NCBI GenBank assembly: GCA_911810475.1
Contig: OU461276.1
Coordinates: forward strand, 1,393,501 to 1,457,500
Direction: 5' to 3'
Length of the DNA: 64,000 nucleotides
Source of the DNA: Candidatus Celerinatantimonas neptuna
GTDB lineage: Bacteria > Pseudomonadota > Gammaproteobacteria > Enterobacterales > Celerinatantimonadaceae
Notes under the pieces: model-generated
What the model was told of the DNA's origin: nothing
What the model saw: the letters and a program-made list of their open reading frames with translations, nothing else
Databases searched by the model: none
Shown: positions 9,901 through 19,201 of the stretch, piece after piece
Position numbering within the stretch: the first letter of the stretch is position 1
Layout of the letters: the number at the start of each line of letters is the position of its first letter
Program-made: the position numbers and the translations under genes

Positions 9901-12084
9901 ATGCGACTAATCCGAGATTTGCTAGCCATTATCCTACTTCTGCTCATTGCAGCACTGACGTTTATCGTTTTTTCTTTTAATCCCGATCATTACAAATCAG
10001 AGATTGAGCGATGGGCAGCCAATCAAGGCTGGCAACTCGACTATCAACGTAGTTTTTGGCAGATCAGTTCCCCTTTTTCCTGGCATCTGAATAACGTCAC
10101 CTTTGGTCGGGTGGGCTTTATGGCACTTCAAACACCTCAAATCGACCTTCATATTAATCCCAAAGCGTTATTATCCGGGGAACTTGAAATTACATCGTTA
10201 TCTCTGGATGACCCCTCGTTAAAAATCGCCAGTCGCCCACAAAACGACCGCCGCCCGACACTGCCCTGGCTCAAAACAATCCGTATTGATAACTTAACCG
10301 CTGATAACGCTCATATTGTCTGGATTAAACCTGACCGGCAGCCACTGGCACAAATCACCGGGGGACAACTCCAAATTCGCCACTGGCAGTTTAATAACCA
10401 GGGATATGCCAATGATCAATGGAAGTTATTCGGTTCTGCACAAACACTGCACTACGATGGTTACCAATTAGAACAACCTCAGGGCGAACTCAGCTGGAAA
10501 GATAATCAACTGAATATTCTTGATTTTTCAACTAATCTAGCTCATGGCCAGGTCACGGCGAACGGTTATTGGAAAGATGATAAGCTCCATCTCGCAGAGC
10601 TTAACTTCGACAGGCAACGTCTCGATAAAACCACACTGAATGCGTTATTGACTCATCACTGGCCAACCCGGCTCAGACAGATTCATATTGATAACCTGTC
10701 ATTCAATACACTGAATATTCAAAGTCAGTATCAGAAACAACCCATTAGCGTGAATGATTTAGATGGCGAGATCGATAATATTAGCCTGAAAGCCAATCAA
10801 CCTGACTCGCTAAAAGGTCAGTTCCAATTCACTATTAATAATTTATTATTTGCTCAGTGGCCACTTGAACAAGTCACTTTAAATGGTCTGTTGAATGGAC
10901 AATCACTCAAAGTACTCCAGTTAAAATCCAATCTTCAACCTGGAACACTCAGCAGTAGTTTTCAGTATTCATGGGGAGTGTCCCCAACCTTGAACGTTGA
11001 TCAGTTCACTCTTAATGGAACCACCATGGCCCTTTCTGATCATTTCATAAAAATGCTCAAAATATTGCATTCGAACCATGCAGGCCTTTCAAATCTCATC
11101 ATTCAACAAGCTGATTTCAACCAAATCAAACTACTTTCTTATTTGTCAGACTGGCCACTCTCTGCCCAAAAAATAAATTCCAGCATGAGCCAACTTCATT
11201 TAATCCAAGACAATCACTGGCAATCGATTAATCAGCTTTGGCGACCTCAGACCAGCCTGTTTATTCAACTACCGTCCCTTGCCTACAAAGGGTTAATTCT
11301 CTCTAATCTGAGTGTCAATATTGGTCCGGATGAATCAACGGATACGCAACATTTCAGCCTGTATGGCGAACTTCCCCAGGGGCAATTGCAATGGAAAGGC
11401 CAAATCAATCTTAACGAACCAGAGCACCCATGGAATGGCCATCTGTCATCACTAATTTTAGATGTTTCACCTATCGCATTATTAAGTGGAAATCCAACCT
11501 TTAAAATAGGGGGCGATCTGGAACTACACGGTTCAATGAGTGGCCAACTGAGTCAGGGGCTGGCCAGTGTAAAAGGTGATTTAACCGCCACCAGCACCCA
11601 ACTGGCATTCAATCGTGATTTAGCGCCATTATTTAACAAGCTATTGCATGATCCAAGAATATCGCTTCCCTCCAATCGCCAAACGCTCATCCAAGGGGCT
11701 GGAGCTTTATGGCAAAAAGGTAGCACAATTCCAGTTGGCTCTACCGTATTTAACCAGCTTAATTTACATGCCAGTATTGAAAACGGAGCAATACTGTTTG
11801 ATCAAACAACCGTGGCCAGCGCACCTTATAATTGGCTGATAAGTGGTCAAATTGATTTGGCCACCCAACGCTATACAGCGCTTGGAATTGGACTAACCGA
11901 TGGTCAGTGTGTATTACTCAATCGCATTGTCGACGGGCCATGGCAATCGCCACAAATCCGTATTGACCAGTATCAGCTCAACCAAAGTTACCATCCGCGA
12001 CAAAATACCTTTATTCATGATCCTCAGGGGAGCGGACGGTGTCTGAAAGCATCTCTTGAGCCTGCTCCAGCAAGCAATCCCTGA
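9901..12084 (+). CDS. AsmA family protein
   Basis: 727 aa. It has an N-terminal membrane anchor (LLAIILLLLIAALTFIVF, about residues 7-24) followed by a long beta-rich periplasmic region. Features include the typical AsmA opening after the anchor (NPDHYKSEIERW), the SFWQISSPFSWHLNNVTFG block, the LSGELEITSLSLDDPSLKI strand and a C-terminal GQIDLATQRYTALGIGL segment. AsmA-like proteins are bridge-like inner-membrane proteins implicated in phospholipid transport to the outer membrane. Length is somewhat over E. coli AsmA (617 aa). The last 74 bases overlap the convergent LysR gene. Confidence 0.85.
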   Translation: MRLIRDLLAIILLLLIAALTFIVFSFNPDHYKSEIERWAANQGWQLDYQRSFWQISSPFSWHLNNVTFGRVGFMALQTPQIDLHINPKALLSGELEITSLSLDDPSLKIASRPQNDRRPTLPWLKTIRIDNLTADNAHIVWIKPDRQPLAQITGGQLQIRHWQFNNQGYANDQWKLFGSAQTLHYDGYQLEQPQGELSWKDNQLNILDFSTNLAHGQVTANGYWKDDKLHLAELNFDRQRLDKTTLNALLTHHWPTRLRQIHIDNLSFNTLNIQSQYQKQPISVNDLDGEIDNISLKANQPDSLKGQFQFTINNLLFAQWPLEQVTLNGLLNGQSLKVLQLKSNLQPGTLSSSFQYSWGVSPTLNVDQFTLNGTTMALSDHFIKMLKILHSNHAGLSNLIIQQADFNQIKLLSYLSDWPLSAQKINSSMSQLHLIQDNHWQSINQLWRPQTSLFIQLPSLAYKGLILSNLSVNIGPDESTDTQHFSLYGELPQGQLQWKGQINLNEPEHPWNGHLSSLILDVSPIALLSGNPTFKIGGDLELHGSMSGQLSQGLASVKGDLTATSTQLAFNRDLAPLFNKLLHDPRISLPSNRQTLIQGAGALWQKGSTIPVGSTVFNQLNLHASIENGAILFDQTTVASAPYNWLISGQIDLATQRYTALGIGLTDGQCVLLNRIVDGPWQSPQIRIDQYQLNQSYHPRQNTFIHDPQGSGRCLKASLEPAPASNP

Positions 12085-12928
12085 GCGGATCACTACCGAC
12101 ATCTTTGCGCCAGACAAAGTGAAACTGGCGCTTAATGCAAAGCGATTCAACCGGTAACACTTTCAACAGACCTTTATCAATATCAGGCTGAACAATGCGC
12201 TCAGGCAGACAACTAAGGTAATTCGATTGGGCCAGTAACGCCAGAATCGTCGGCACATGACTAAATTCACGGTAGATATTCAGTTTCGGCAACCGAGAAT
12301 AGATCGAACTAGTAAAGGTTTCACGCGTACCTGAACCAGATTCTCGCAACACCCAACGCGCTTTAGCCAAAGCATCAAATCCGACAGATGAAAGCTGTGC
12401 CAGTGGATTACGCGCACTGGCAACAATAACCAGATGATCATCACACCAATACCTGACAGCCATCCGTGAATCATCACAACGCCCCTCAATCACCCCCAGA
12501 TTCAAATGGTGATTCACTAACCCTTGTAAAACATGTTCACTATTGCTGACTTGAGGCAATAATCGTAACTGAGGGTAATGTTGTTCCAGCCGGCAAACCA
12601 GCTCCGGTAGCAGGATCTCGGCAATGGTCTGACTAATGCCCATCACCAATTCACCAGAGAGCAAATGAAGCCCTTTAAATCCTTGATCGATCTGACTGGC
12701 ATCCGACAATAAACGTCGGGCCTTCGGACAGAGCCAGTGCCCCCATGAATTTAAGATCAACCGACGGCCGACCCGCTCGAACAAAGGCTGTCCGAGTAAC
12801 TGTTCCAACTGAGCCAGTGCCATACTGGCCGCTGATTGTGTCATCGCCAGTTGATTGGCGGCCTGACTGACACTACCGGTTCTGGCAACCGCATCAAAAA
12901 CGGCAATCTGTTTGAGAGTAAATGCCAT
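12011..12928 (-). CDS. yeiE: LysR-family transcriptional regulator, YeiE-like
   Basis: 305 aa. The N-terminal winged HTH (FTLKQIAVFDAVARTGSVSQAANQLAMTQSAASMALAQLE is the region, residues 3-42) is followed by a LysR effector domain with RWVLRESGSGTRETF, a typical sulfur or anion ligand-pocket motif. It is divergent from yeiH, the arrangement found in E. coli, where YeiE is linked to sulfite stress. A 250-base spacer separates the two and should carry its binding site. The 3' end overlaps the AsmA gene by 74 bases. The YeiE assignment rests on sequence style plus the yeiH neighbour. Confidence 0.88.
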   Translation of the reverse strand: MAFTLKQIAVFDAVARTGSVSQAANQLAMTQSAASMALAQLEQLLGQPLFERVGRRLILNSWGHWLCPKARRLLSDASQIDQGFKGLHLLSGELVMGISQTIAEILLPELVCRLEQHYPQLRLLPQVSNSEHVLQGLVNHHLNLGVIEGRCDDSRMAVRYWCDDHLVIVASARNPLAQLSSVGFDALAKARWVLRESGSGTRETFTSSIYSRLPKLNIYREFSHVPTILALLAQSNYLSCLPERIVQPDIDKGLLKVLPVESLCIKRQFHFVWRKDVGSDPLRDCLLEQAQEMLSDTVRSPEDHE

Positions 12929-13178
12929 ATCAATTTTTCTGATTTAAATTATCAAAAGTATCCATTTTATAAATAAATACTATCACTTTAGACTGCCCTT
13001 GTTGATTGAGCTGTTCAATTTCAACAAACACAGCTCATAACAACCCATAATCTCCGCTCTGGAAAGCATGTTACAAACAGGTCATCTAACGCTTATGGTG
13101 ACCAGATGGACCTTTATCCGGGCAGAGGTGAACAGACCCTAACTCAGGTATTTTCTCGACACTTAAGGAAAAAGTTTC

Positions 13179-14195
13179 ATGAAATCACTATTCCCCGGTT
13201 TAATACTGGCACTGATCACGGCTATTATTGGTACGTTTATCAGCCATTGTGTCAGTCACTGGGTCGCTCTTAGCCCACTAATGGTAGGCCTGGTACTTGG
13301 TCTTGTTATTGCCAATACCCCATTACATCATCGACTGGCAACGGCTCAGCCAGGATTAAAATTTTCCCAAAACCGCCTACTACGGTTAGGGGTTATGCTG
13401 TTTGGTTTACATATTACCGTCCAACAGCTGATTTCCGTTGGCTGGCCAGGCATTGGTTTAGCAGTCGTTATGGTCTCAAGCGTTTTAACCGTCGGTTATC
13501 TGTTTGGAACACGAATTCTTAAATTACCGGCAGAGTTAGCTCTGTTAACTGCAACCGGTACGGGTATCTGTGGCGCTGCAGCCATTATGGCCGTTGATCC
13601 TGTCATCAAACCTAAAGAAGAATATACCGTCGTTGCTGTTGCAACAGTGGTGATCTTTGGAACATTAGCGATGTTCGGCTACCCTTTGGTCTACCCCTTT
13701 TTACATATGGGACAACAGGCCTTTGCAGCACTGATTGGCTCAACAACTCACGAAGTCGCTCAGGTCGTCGTCGCTGGAGAAAGTATCAGCCCACAGGTTG
13801 CAAATATAGCAGTCATTGTCAAGCTGGCCAGGGTCATGCTTCTTGCACCAGTACTACTTATCATCAGCTGGCTCTGGCAGCGCCGTCAGGCAACTCAGAC
13901 CAAGCCGGGGCAATCCCAATGCGGGAAAATCACCATTCCATGGTTCGCGTTCGGTTTTATTGTCATCGTGCTCATTAATGGTTACTTACCAATAAGCCAT
14001 GCCATCCGTAGCGGATTATTACAATTTGATACACTGATTCTTGCTATGGCTATGTCAGCACTGGGTTTTCATACACGCCTTGCCAATATTAAAGCCAGTA
14101 GCGCCAAAGCACTGGTACTGGCACTGATATTATTTGTCATGATGGTCACGATATCTTCAACACTCATCCATTTCTTCTGGCCGGCGACATTGTAA
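13179..14195 (+). CDS. yeiH: YeiH family membrane transporter (UPF0324, putative sulfate exporter)
   Basis: 338 aa with about ten membrane segments. The family signature LLRLGVMLFGLHITVQQL and the highly conserved TGTGICGAAAIMAVDPVI and GSTTHEVAQVVVAG blocks are intact. The C-terminus (LILAMAMSALGFHTRL) also matches. It is annotated elsewhere as a putative sulfate or sulfite exporter; the substrate is not proven by sequence. It sits divergent from yeiE, which probably controls it. ATG 13179 follows an AAGGAAAAAG ribosome binding site. Its last 39 bases overlap the convergent madA gene. Confidence 0.93.
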   Translation: MKSLFPGLILALITAIIGTFISHCVSHWVALSPLMVGLVLGLVIANTPLHHRLATAQPGLKFSQNRLLRLGVMLFGLHITVQQLISVGWPGIGLAVVMVSSVLTVGYLFGTRILKLPAELALLTATGTGICGAAAIMAVDPVIKPKEEYTVVAVATVVIFGTLAMFGYPLVYPFLHMGQQAFAALIGSTTHEVAQVVVAGESISPQVANIAVIVKLARVMLLAPVLLIISWLWQRRQATQTKPGQSQCGKITIPWFAFGFIVIVLINGYLPISHAIRSGLLQFDTLILAMAMSALGFHTRLANIKASSAKALVLALILFVMMVTISSTLIHFFWPATL

Positions 14196-15098
14196 TTTAC
14201 GAAGTAAAAACAACCCTTCAAATTCGGCGACCTGACGGTCGCCGTCATACAAATCCACTTCCAGTTTAAACCGCGTTCTTGAGTGACCAACCGTAAATGC
14301 CTTAGGCAGCCCCCGAAGCTGTTTACGTAAAGCAACAGCCTTACATTCTCCCTGAATCGGCCGCCTATGACGGATACTTCCATCAATAAGAACAATTTCA
14401 GCTTCCATATTCATTTCGTTTAAACTCAGCCACAATAGCGACCACCCCGTCAAAACTGCCTGACAATAGCTACTTCCAGCAAACATTGACGCATATGCAT
14501 TCGCATTTCCACCTAATGACATTTTCGTTTCAAGCCTATCTTCATCAAAGTGTGTCAGCTTGATCCCCATTTTTTCACTCAAGGGGATCCGTTTATAAAT
14601 TTCCTGATATAACCGATGGCACAATTGTGGACTGCGAATAAACTGGCACGGATCATCTAACCGTTTCACCATCTGTTGCTGAAATAAATTCGTCTTATAA
14701 TAATGAGGATCACCATCGGGCAAATAGCCAGCCTGAGTGAAAAACTCAAGAGAACCTTTATCCCGGGCAGTCAGAACAATTCGCAAAACCCCTTCATCTA
14801 AAGCTGCCTGCTCTAGCGCCTGCATCAAAATCAATCCCAGGCCTTGTTGACGATGATCCGAGCTCACTGCAATATAGCGAATCAATGCTTCTTCACTATC
14901 GGTAATAAAAATCCGACCTACGGCTACAATCTGATCATCTTCATCAATAATCATCCGGTGCATACTATAGGTATCATAAGCATCTCGCTCACTCCCCAGT
15001 GGTAATTGCAACGGCTTGTTCAGTATTTCCCAACGGAAACGGAAATATGCGTCAATTTGTTCTGCCGTTTCGGGTGTGACAATCTGATACCCCATCAT
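14157..15098 (-). CDS. madA: GNAT-thioesterase two-domain protein (YiiD / MadA type)
   Basis: 313 aa fusion. Residues 1 to about 145 form a GNAT acetyltransferase domain, with the acetyl-CoA motif A DHRQQGLGLILMQALEQ and the FTQAGYLPDGD end. Residues 165-313 form a hotdog-fold thioesterase-like domain (YiiD_C), with GNANAYASMFAGSSYCQAV and a GECKAVALRKQLRG segment. E. coli YiiD has the same layout and has been described as malonyl-ACP decarboxylase MadA, supplying acetyl-ACP to start fatty acid synthesis. The following dtd and yihY on the same strand repeat the E. coli order. It ends inside yeiH (39-base convergent overlap). Confidence 0.88.
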   Translation of the reverse strand: MMGYQIVTPETAEQIDAYFRFRWEILNKPLQLPLGSERDAYDTYSMHRMIIDEDDQIVAVGRIFITDSEEALIRYIAVSSDHRQQGLGLILMQALEQAALDEGVLRIVLTARDKGSLEFFTQAGYLPDGDPHYYKTNLFQQQMVKRLDDPCQFIRSPQLCHRLYQEIYKRIPLSEKMGIKLTHFDEDRLETKMSLGGNANAYASMFAGSSYCQAVLTGWSLLWLSLNEMNMEAEIVLIDGSIRHRRPIQGECKAVALRKQLRGLPKAFTVGHSRTRFKLEVDLYDGDRQVAEFEGLFLLRKLQCRRPEEMDEC

Positions 15099-15125
15099 CT
15101 GTTCCTCATTAGGAAAATCTTACTG

Positions 15126-15563
15126 TTATACCTGAAGCCAAAAGGTCATCGGTCCGTCGTTCACTAATTCGACTTGCATGTCTGCTGCAAATTGTCCCGT
15201 TTCAACACCCAGCCCATATTCACGGCATGTCTGACAGAACTGTTCATACAACTCACAAGCAACATTTGGATCACCGGCCCGGGAAAACCCGGGGCGAAGC
15301 CCCTTATGCGTATCCGCACAAAGTGTAAACTGAGATACGATCAACAAATCACCGGCAACTTGCTGAACATTCAGATTCGTCTTTCCCTTAGCATCGGCGA
15401 ACATGCGATAATGACAAACTTTACGGGCCAGTTCCGCTAGTTTTTCGCCATCATCGCCCTGTTCAATCCCTAATAAAACAACCAATCCAGCCCCGATAGC
15501 CCCAATAGTCTGCTGATTAACGGCCACTGCTGCCCGGGAGACTCGCTGTAACAACGCGATCAT
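15126..15563 (-). CDS. dtd: D-aminoacyl-tRNA deacylase
   Basis: 145 aa, full length. It hydrolyses D-aminoacyl-tRNA and also proofreads glycine mischarged on tRNA-Ala. The two diagnostic motifs are present: [15 protein letters not shown] in the centre and the Gly-cisPro motif [11 protein letters not shown] at the C-terminus. The start ATG lies 47 bases inside the 3' end of yihY, so its translation depends on or interferes with that of yihY. It is followed 27 bases later by madA, keeping the yihY-dtd-yiiD order of enterobacteria. Confidence 0.97.
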   Translation of the reverse strand: MIALLQRVSRAAVAVNQQTIGAIGAGLVVLLGIEQGDDGEKLAELARKVCHYRMFADAKGKTNLNVQQVAGDLLIVSQFTLCADTHKGLRPGFSRAGDPNVACELYEQFCQTCREYGLGVETGQFAADMQVELVNDGPMTFWLQV

Positions 15564-16407
15564 TTAACCTATCCTCTTCATATTCATCTAACGCAGCACT
15601 CCATTCCGCCCCCAATAACACAATAATCCAACTGATATAAACCCAGAAAAACAGGATCGGAATAACAGCCAGAGCTCCATAAATGACCTGATAAGAATTA
15701 AACGAAGCAAGATAAAATGCAAACCCGCGCTTACTCAGTTCAAATAAGATACCGGCTAAAAGTGCGCCAATAAATGCATGTGATACTTTCACCTTTTTAT
15801 TAGGCATAATCAAATAAAGAAGCATAAAGGCAACGGTCGATAATCCAAACGGTACCAGTCGAAACAACATCTGCCAAAAACCACCTAAGGCTTCCTGATG
15901 AAAAAACTCCAACGAAAAAATATAAGAACTCACCGCTAAGCTCGCCCCAACTAAAACAGGCCCGAGCGTTAAAATCATCCAGTAAGTTGGAAGCGCCTGA
16001 ATAAATTGTCGACTACGCGTCTGACGCCAGATTCGGTTTAGTGCATTTTCGACAGAGGCAATCAGCATTACCGCAACAATCATTAAAAATATACCACCGA
16101 TGGTTGTCGTACGATTCGCATTAGCAACAAACTGGTTAACCTGAGAGCGAATCACATCAGTCGCCGTCGGCACAAAATTACTAAATAACAAATCTTCCAG
16201 ATGACCTTGTACACCAGAAAATGCCGGAACAGCACTAATAATCGAAAAAACGACAACGATTATAGGAACCAACGATAACAACGTCGTATAAGCCAAAGCC
16301 CCCGCCATTGTCGTCAATCGATCATCTTTAATACGTTGACCAACAAATGTTAAAAAATCCCAGCTATGTTCCCGCCAAAAATGATACCGACGGCATAATC
16401 CGCCCAT
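15517..16407 (-). CDS. yihY: YihY/BrkB family inner-membrane protein
   Basis: 296 aa from the chosen start. The family signature [26 protein letters not shown] is the first membrane region, followed by about five more helices. The GAWRTRS-like stretch [12 protein letters not shown] and [35 protein letters not shown] are conserved. It was once mis-called ribonuclease BN; the real function is unknown. The open frame extends ten codons further, but ATG 16407 has a strong GGAGG site and starts [15 protein letters not shown], so it is preferred. It overlaps dtd by 47 bases. Confidence 0.93.
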   Translation of the reverse strand: MGGLCRRYHFWREHSWDFLTFVGQRIKDDRLTTMAGALAYTTLLSLVPIIVVVFSIISAVPAFSGVQGHLEDLLFSNFVPTATDVIRSQVNQFVANANRTTTIGGIFLMIVAVMLIASVENALNRIWRQTRSRQFIQALPTYWMILTLGPVLVGASLAVSSYIFSLEFFHQEALGGFWQMLFRLVPFGLSTVAFMLLYLIMPNKKVKVSHAFIGALLAGILFELSKRGFAFYLASFNSYQVIYGALAVIPILFFWVYISWIIVLLGAEWSAALDEYEEDRLNDRVVTASLPGSSGR

Positions 16408-16767
16408 TTGTACCTCCAAGTATCTTGTTGAGTTCACTCATATTACCGATATTCTGCTATCTAAAACATTTTATAATGGCTCATTAACCTCAATTTAGGA
16501 TAAAAAGCGTTATTCATTCATGGTATGACAAGACTATTTTCAGTGTAAAATTTAACGGTGAGAACGAGGTAAACCGGTACCTTTATCGTCATTTAATGAC
16601 AAACAGATTTAACACCAAAATAAGGCTGGAACCCATCCCTAAGACGACCCTTATCTCGAATTGAAGTTAATTGAACATTCATTATAAATTCAACCATCAT
16701 ATTTTATTTAAATTCAATAGATGGCAAACATACCCCATTTCTTCTGAACAAATTTCTCGCTTATTTT

Positions 16768-16796
16768 TTGAACTGGATCACTGTTTTTGTTAAACT
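16768..16796 (+). promoter_or_regulatory. Candidate sigma70 promoter for the SulP gene
   Basis: TTGAAC at 16768-16773 and TAAACT at 16791-16796 are separated by 17 bases. Transcription would begin near 16803, leaving a leader of about 145 bases before the ATG at 16949. Confidence 0.45.
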
Positions 16797-16798
16797 CG

Positions 16799-16838
16799 CG
16801 CCTCTTTTGCTTAAAGCTTATCCTCTGGGGCGTTTTTT
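16799..16838 (+). terminator. Terminator-like hairpin in the SulP leader
   Basis: CGCCTC (16799-16804) can pair with GGGGCG (16827-16832), followed by six T residues. It lies over or just after the predicted start point and 110 bases before the gene. It could be an attenuator, the terminator of a very short RNA or an incidental fold; the left arm may be only partly transcribed. Confidence 0.4.
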
Positions 16839-16948
16839 CTTCAATCACATTGCTTCATTTTAATGAGCTCATAGGGCAGCTTTAGCTGCAAAAAGAAACT
16901 TGATGCATCAATCGTTTCTCAGATTTATTAACAACGGATGATTAAACT

Positions 16949-18502
16949 ATGTTTGAATTTCCTAAGTTTAGCGGAGTATTGCTTCGCAATGACTTACTTT
17001 CAGGAATAACAGTCGCTCTCGCTCTGGTTCCAGAAGCCGTTGCATTTGCTTTCGTTGCAGGTGTTGGCCCCCTCGTTGGCCTCTACGCAGCAGCCATTAT
17101 CGGTTTATTTACCTCACTGTTTGGAGGACGGCCTGGCATGATTTCAGGCGCAACAGGTTCGGTCGCCGTTGTCATTGTTGCGCTGGTATTGCAGCACGGT
17201 GAACAATATCTGTTTGCAGCCGTTGTCTGTATGGGCATTATTCAGATTCTGGCTGGCGTATTCAGACTCGGGAAATTCATCCGCATGGTTCCACATCCTG
17301 TTATGCTGGGTTTTGTCAACGGTCTGGCCATTGTCATTTTCTTAGCTCAGCTGGGCCAATTCAAAATCAAAGATACCAGTGGTGTTGCTCACTGGATGCA
17401 TGGAACCCAGCTATGGACCATGCTCTCATTAGTCGCTTTAACCATGCTAATTGTCCACTTTCTACCAAAACTGACTAAAGTTATACCAGCTTCATTAGCC
17501 GCGATAGTTATCGTGACATTAGTGACTTATGGACTTGATCTGCACACTCGCACCGTCGTTGACTTTTTAAGACAAATGACAGGCAACCCACATGCAACTA
17601 TTGCAGGCGGCTGGCCAACTTTCCATATTCCGGCCATTTCCTTTAACTGGGAAACCATTAAAGTTGTTCTGCCTTATGCATTTATTATGGCTGGTGTTGG
17701 TCTCATTGAATCTTTATTAACTCTGACAGTCATTGATGAAATGACAGAAACCCGTGGACGCAGTAACCGTGAATGTATGGGACAAGGGCTGGCAAATGTC
17801 GTAACAGGCTTCTTCGGCGGTATGGGCGGTTGTGCCATGATTGGGCAAAGTATGATCAATATTCGATCTGGTGGACGAGGTCGTCTTTCAGGATTAACAG
17901 CCGCAATCGGGCTGATGTGCTTTATTCTGTTTGCATCCTCATTAATTGAGATGATTCCAATTGCAGCATTGGTCGGCGTCATGTTTATGGTCGTTTTAGC
18001 AACATTTGAATGGTCCAGCCTGCGCCTTTACAACAAAATTCCAAAATCTGACTTCCTGGTGATTATTTTGGTGTCTGTTATCACAATCTTTACCGACCTG
18101 GCCATGGCTGTCTTTATCGGTGTCATCATCTCAGCATTAGTTTTTGCCTGGAAACATGCCACAAATATTACAGCAGAAACACACTATGAAGATGAACATA
18201 AAATCTATAAACTCAACGGCCCTTTGTTCTTTAGCTCCACCAGCCACTTTTTGGAGTTATTTGATGTTCATCAAGACCCTACGAATGTCATTATCGATTT
18301 CGCCAATGCGAAAGTCTGCGATCATTCCGCAATTGAAGCCATTGATACACTCGGTGAGCGATATCTGAAAAACAACAAACAGCTTCACCTTCGCCACTTG
18401 AGCAAAGACTGTAGAAAATTACTTCGCAAGGCGGGTAATCTGGTCGAAGTCAACGTTATTGAAGACCCTCGCTATCATGTCGCTGATGATGTACTTGCTT
18501 AA
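16949..18502 (+). CDS. SulP family inorganic anion transporter with STAS domain
   Basis: 517 aa. The N-terminal membrane domain (about residues 10-395) has the SulP pattern: the GITVALALVPEAVAFAFVAGVGPLVGLYAA opening, the SGATGSVAVVI motif and GLIESLLTLTVIDEMTETRGRSNRE. The C-terminal STAS domain (about 410-510) contains NVIIDFANAKVCDHSAIEAID. Family members carry sulfate, bicarbonate or dicarboxylates with sodium or protons; the short membrane domain and EMTETRG loop recall BicA-like bicarbonate transporters, but the ion is not certain. It is monocistronic, with a promoter and hairpin upstream and a clear terminator downstream. Confidence 0.93.
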   Translation: MFEFPKFSGVLLRNDLLSGITVALALVPEAVAFAFVAGVGPLVGLYAAAIIGLFTSLFGGRPGMISGATGSVAVVIVALVLQHGEQYLFAAVVCMGIIQILAGVFRLGKFIRMVPHPVMLGFVNGLAIVIFLAQLGQFKIKDTSGVAHWMHGTQLWTMLSLVALTMLIVHFLPKLTKVIPASLAAIVIVTLVTYGLDLHTRTVVDFLRQMTGNPHATIAGGWPTFHIPAISFNWETIKVVLPYAFIMAGVGLIESLLTLTVIDEMTETRGRSNRECMGQGLANVVTGFFGGMGGCAMIGQSMINIRSGGRGRLSGLTAAIGLMCFILFASSLIEMIPIAALVGVMFMVVLATFEWSSLRLYNKIPKSDFLVIILVSVITIFTDLAMAVFIGVIISALVFAWKHATNITAETHYEDEHKIYKLNGPLFFSSTSHFLELFDVHQDPTNVIIDFANAKVCDHSAIEAIDTLGERYLKNNKQLHLRHLSKDCRKLLRKAGNLVEVNVIEDPRYHVADDVLA

Positions 18503-18531
18503 ATCAGACTAGAGCGTGTTGAGTTCAAAAG

Positions 18532-18558
18532 AAAAAAGCAGCATAAAACTGCTTTTTT
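18532..18558. terminator. Intrinsic terminator, usable in both directions
   Basis: AAAAAAGCAG (18532-18541) pairs with CTGCTTTTTT (18549-18558) across a seven-base loop. It lies 30 bases after the SulP stop; the A-rich left arm gives a T-tract for the facing VirK-like gene too. Confidence 0.88.
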
Positions 18559-18572
18559 ATCTCAACGCGATA

Positions 18573-19070
18573 TCAATAAACGGCGTAAAACTTCAACCCT
18601 TCATTGATGACACAATCAAATGAAACCTGATTGATCAACCGATAACTGGGAATGGAGAAAAGAAACGACGTCACTTTAATATTACCATTCGCTTTTACTT
18701 CATATCTGAGCGTCTGAGATATGGGTTTTGGAGTACCACTACGGGTTGAAACCGTTGAGTGCGTATCAGCAAAGGAGACCACCCCATTTAAAATACGAAA
18801 TGGGGTGACTTTTAACCCACCTTTGGTACTCGATGAATCTGCACCGTTTTCAGGGGTACATACAGATAAATCAACGATTGCATTCACATTAGCACCTTCA
18901 TCCAATGCCTCTGTTAAAGCCTGAGTCGTTGATAATTGCCTCCCATATGAAAACTTCCACTGACTGATAACAGGTTGATAACCAGATACGTCTTGAGCCA
19001 TAGCTGACAAGCTAACTAATCCCGAAAAGGACATTCCCACCAAAACAGACACATAATATTTTGATTTCAT
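18573..19070 (-). CDS. VirK-like secreted protein
   Basis: 165 aa from ATG 19070, chosen because AAGGA lies nine bases upstream; a GTG one codon earlier also fits. Residues 1-26 form a signal peptide ending AMA-Q. The mature part begins with a helix (STTQALTEALDEGANVNAIVDLSVCTPE) that matches the VirK family (PF06903-like) pattern of a helix followed by VVDLSLC. Two Cys residues (in SVCTP and FDCVI) may form a periplasmic disulfide. VirK proteins were first named in Agrobacterium and Shigella contexts, but their molecular role is unclear, so the name gives no function. It converges on the SulP terminator. Confidence 0.72.
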   Translation of the reverse strand: MKSKYYVSVLVGMSFSGLVSLSAMAQDVSGYQPVISQWKFSYGRQLSTTQALTEALDEGANVNAIVDLSVCTPENGADSSSTKGGLKVTPFRILNGVVSFADTHSTVSTRSGTPKPISQTLRYEVKANGNIKVTSFLFSIPSYRLINQVSFDCVINEGLKFYAVY

Positions 19071-19201
19071 CACAATTAATCCTTATTCATCCATAGTGAG
19101 TTAAGTCATAAGCATGATGGATTATTCATCAAATTATCATTTTAGTTAATATATTAACTACATTTTTAACCAAATATTAATAATAAAGCTATTTACATCA
19201 C

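Larger units (their letters stand above)
16408..16948. other. 540-base divergent promoter region between yihY and the SulP gene
   Basis: There is no plausible coding frame. The right half holds a sigma70-like promoter and a terminator-like hairpin (listed separately), then a GCAGCTTTAGCTGC dyad at 16875-16888, which could fold in the mRNA leader. The left half serves yihY. Confidence 0.5.

Noticed and set aside
14069-14395. 108-codon minus-strand frame over the yeiH/madA overlap
   Set aside because: It is a different frame of the madA strand; madA itself is clearly conserved there.
17674-17982. 102-codon minus-strand frame inside the SulP gene
   Set aside because: It lies antisense to strongly conserved membrane sequence, has repeated Pro/Ile-rich composition typical of a shadow frame and lacks a ribosome site.
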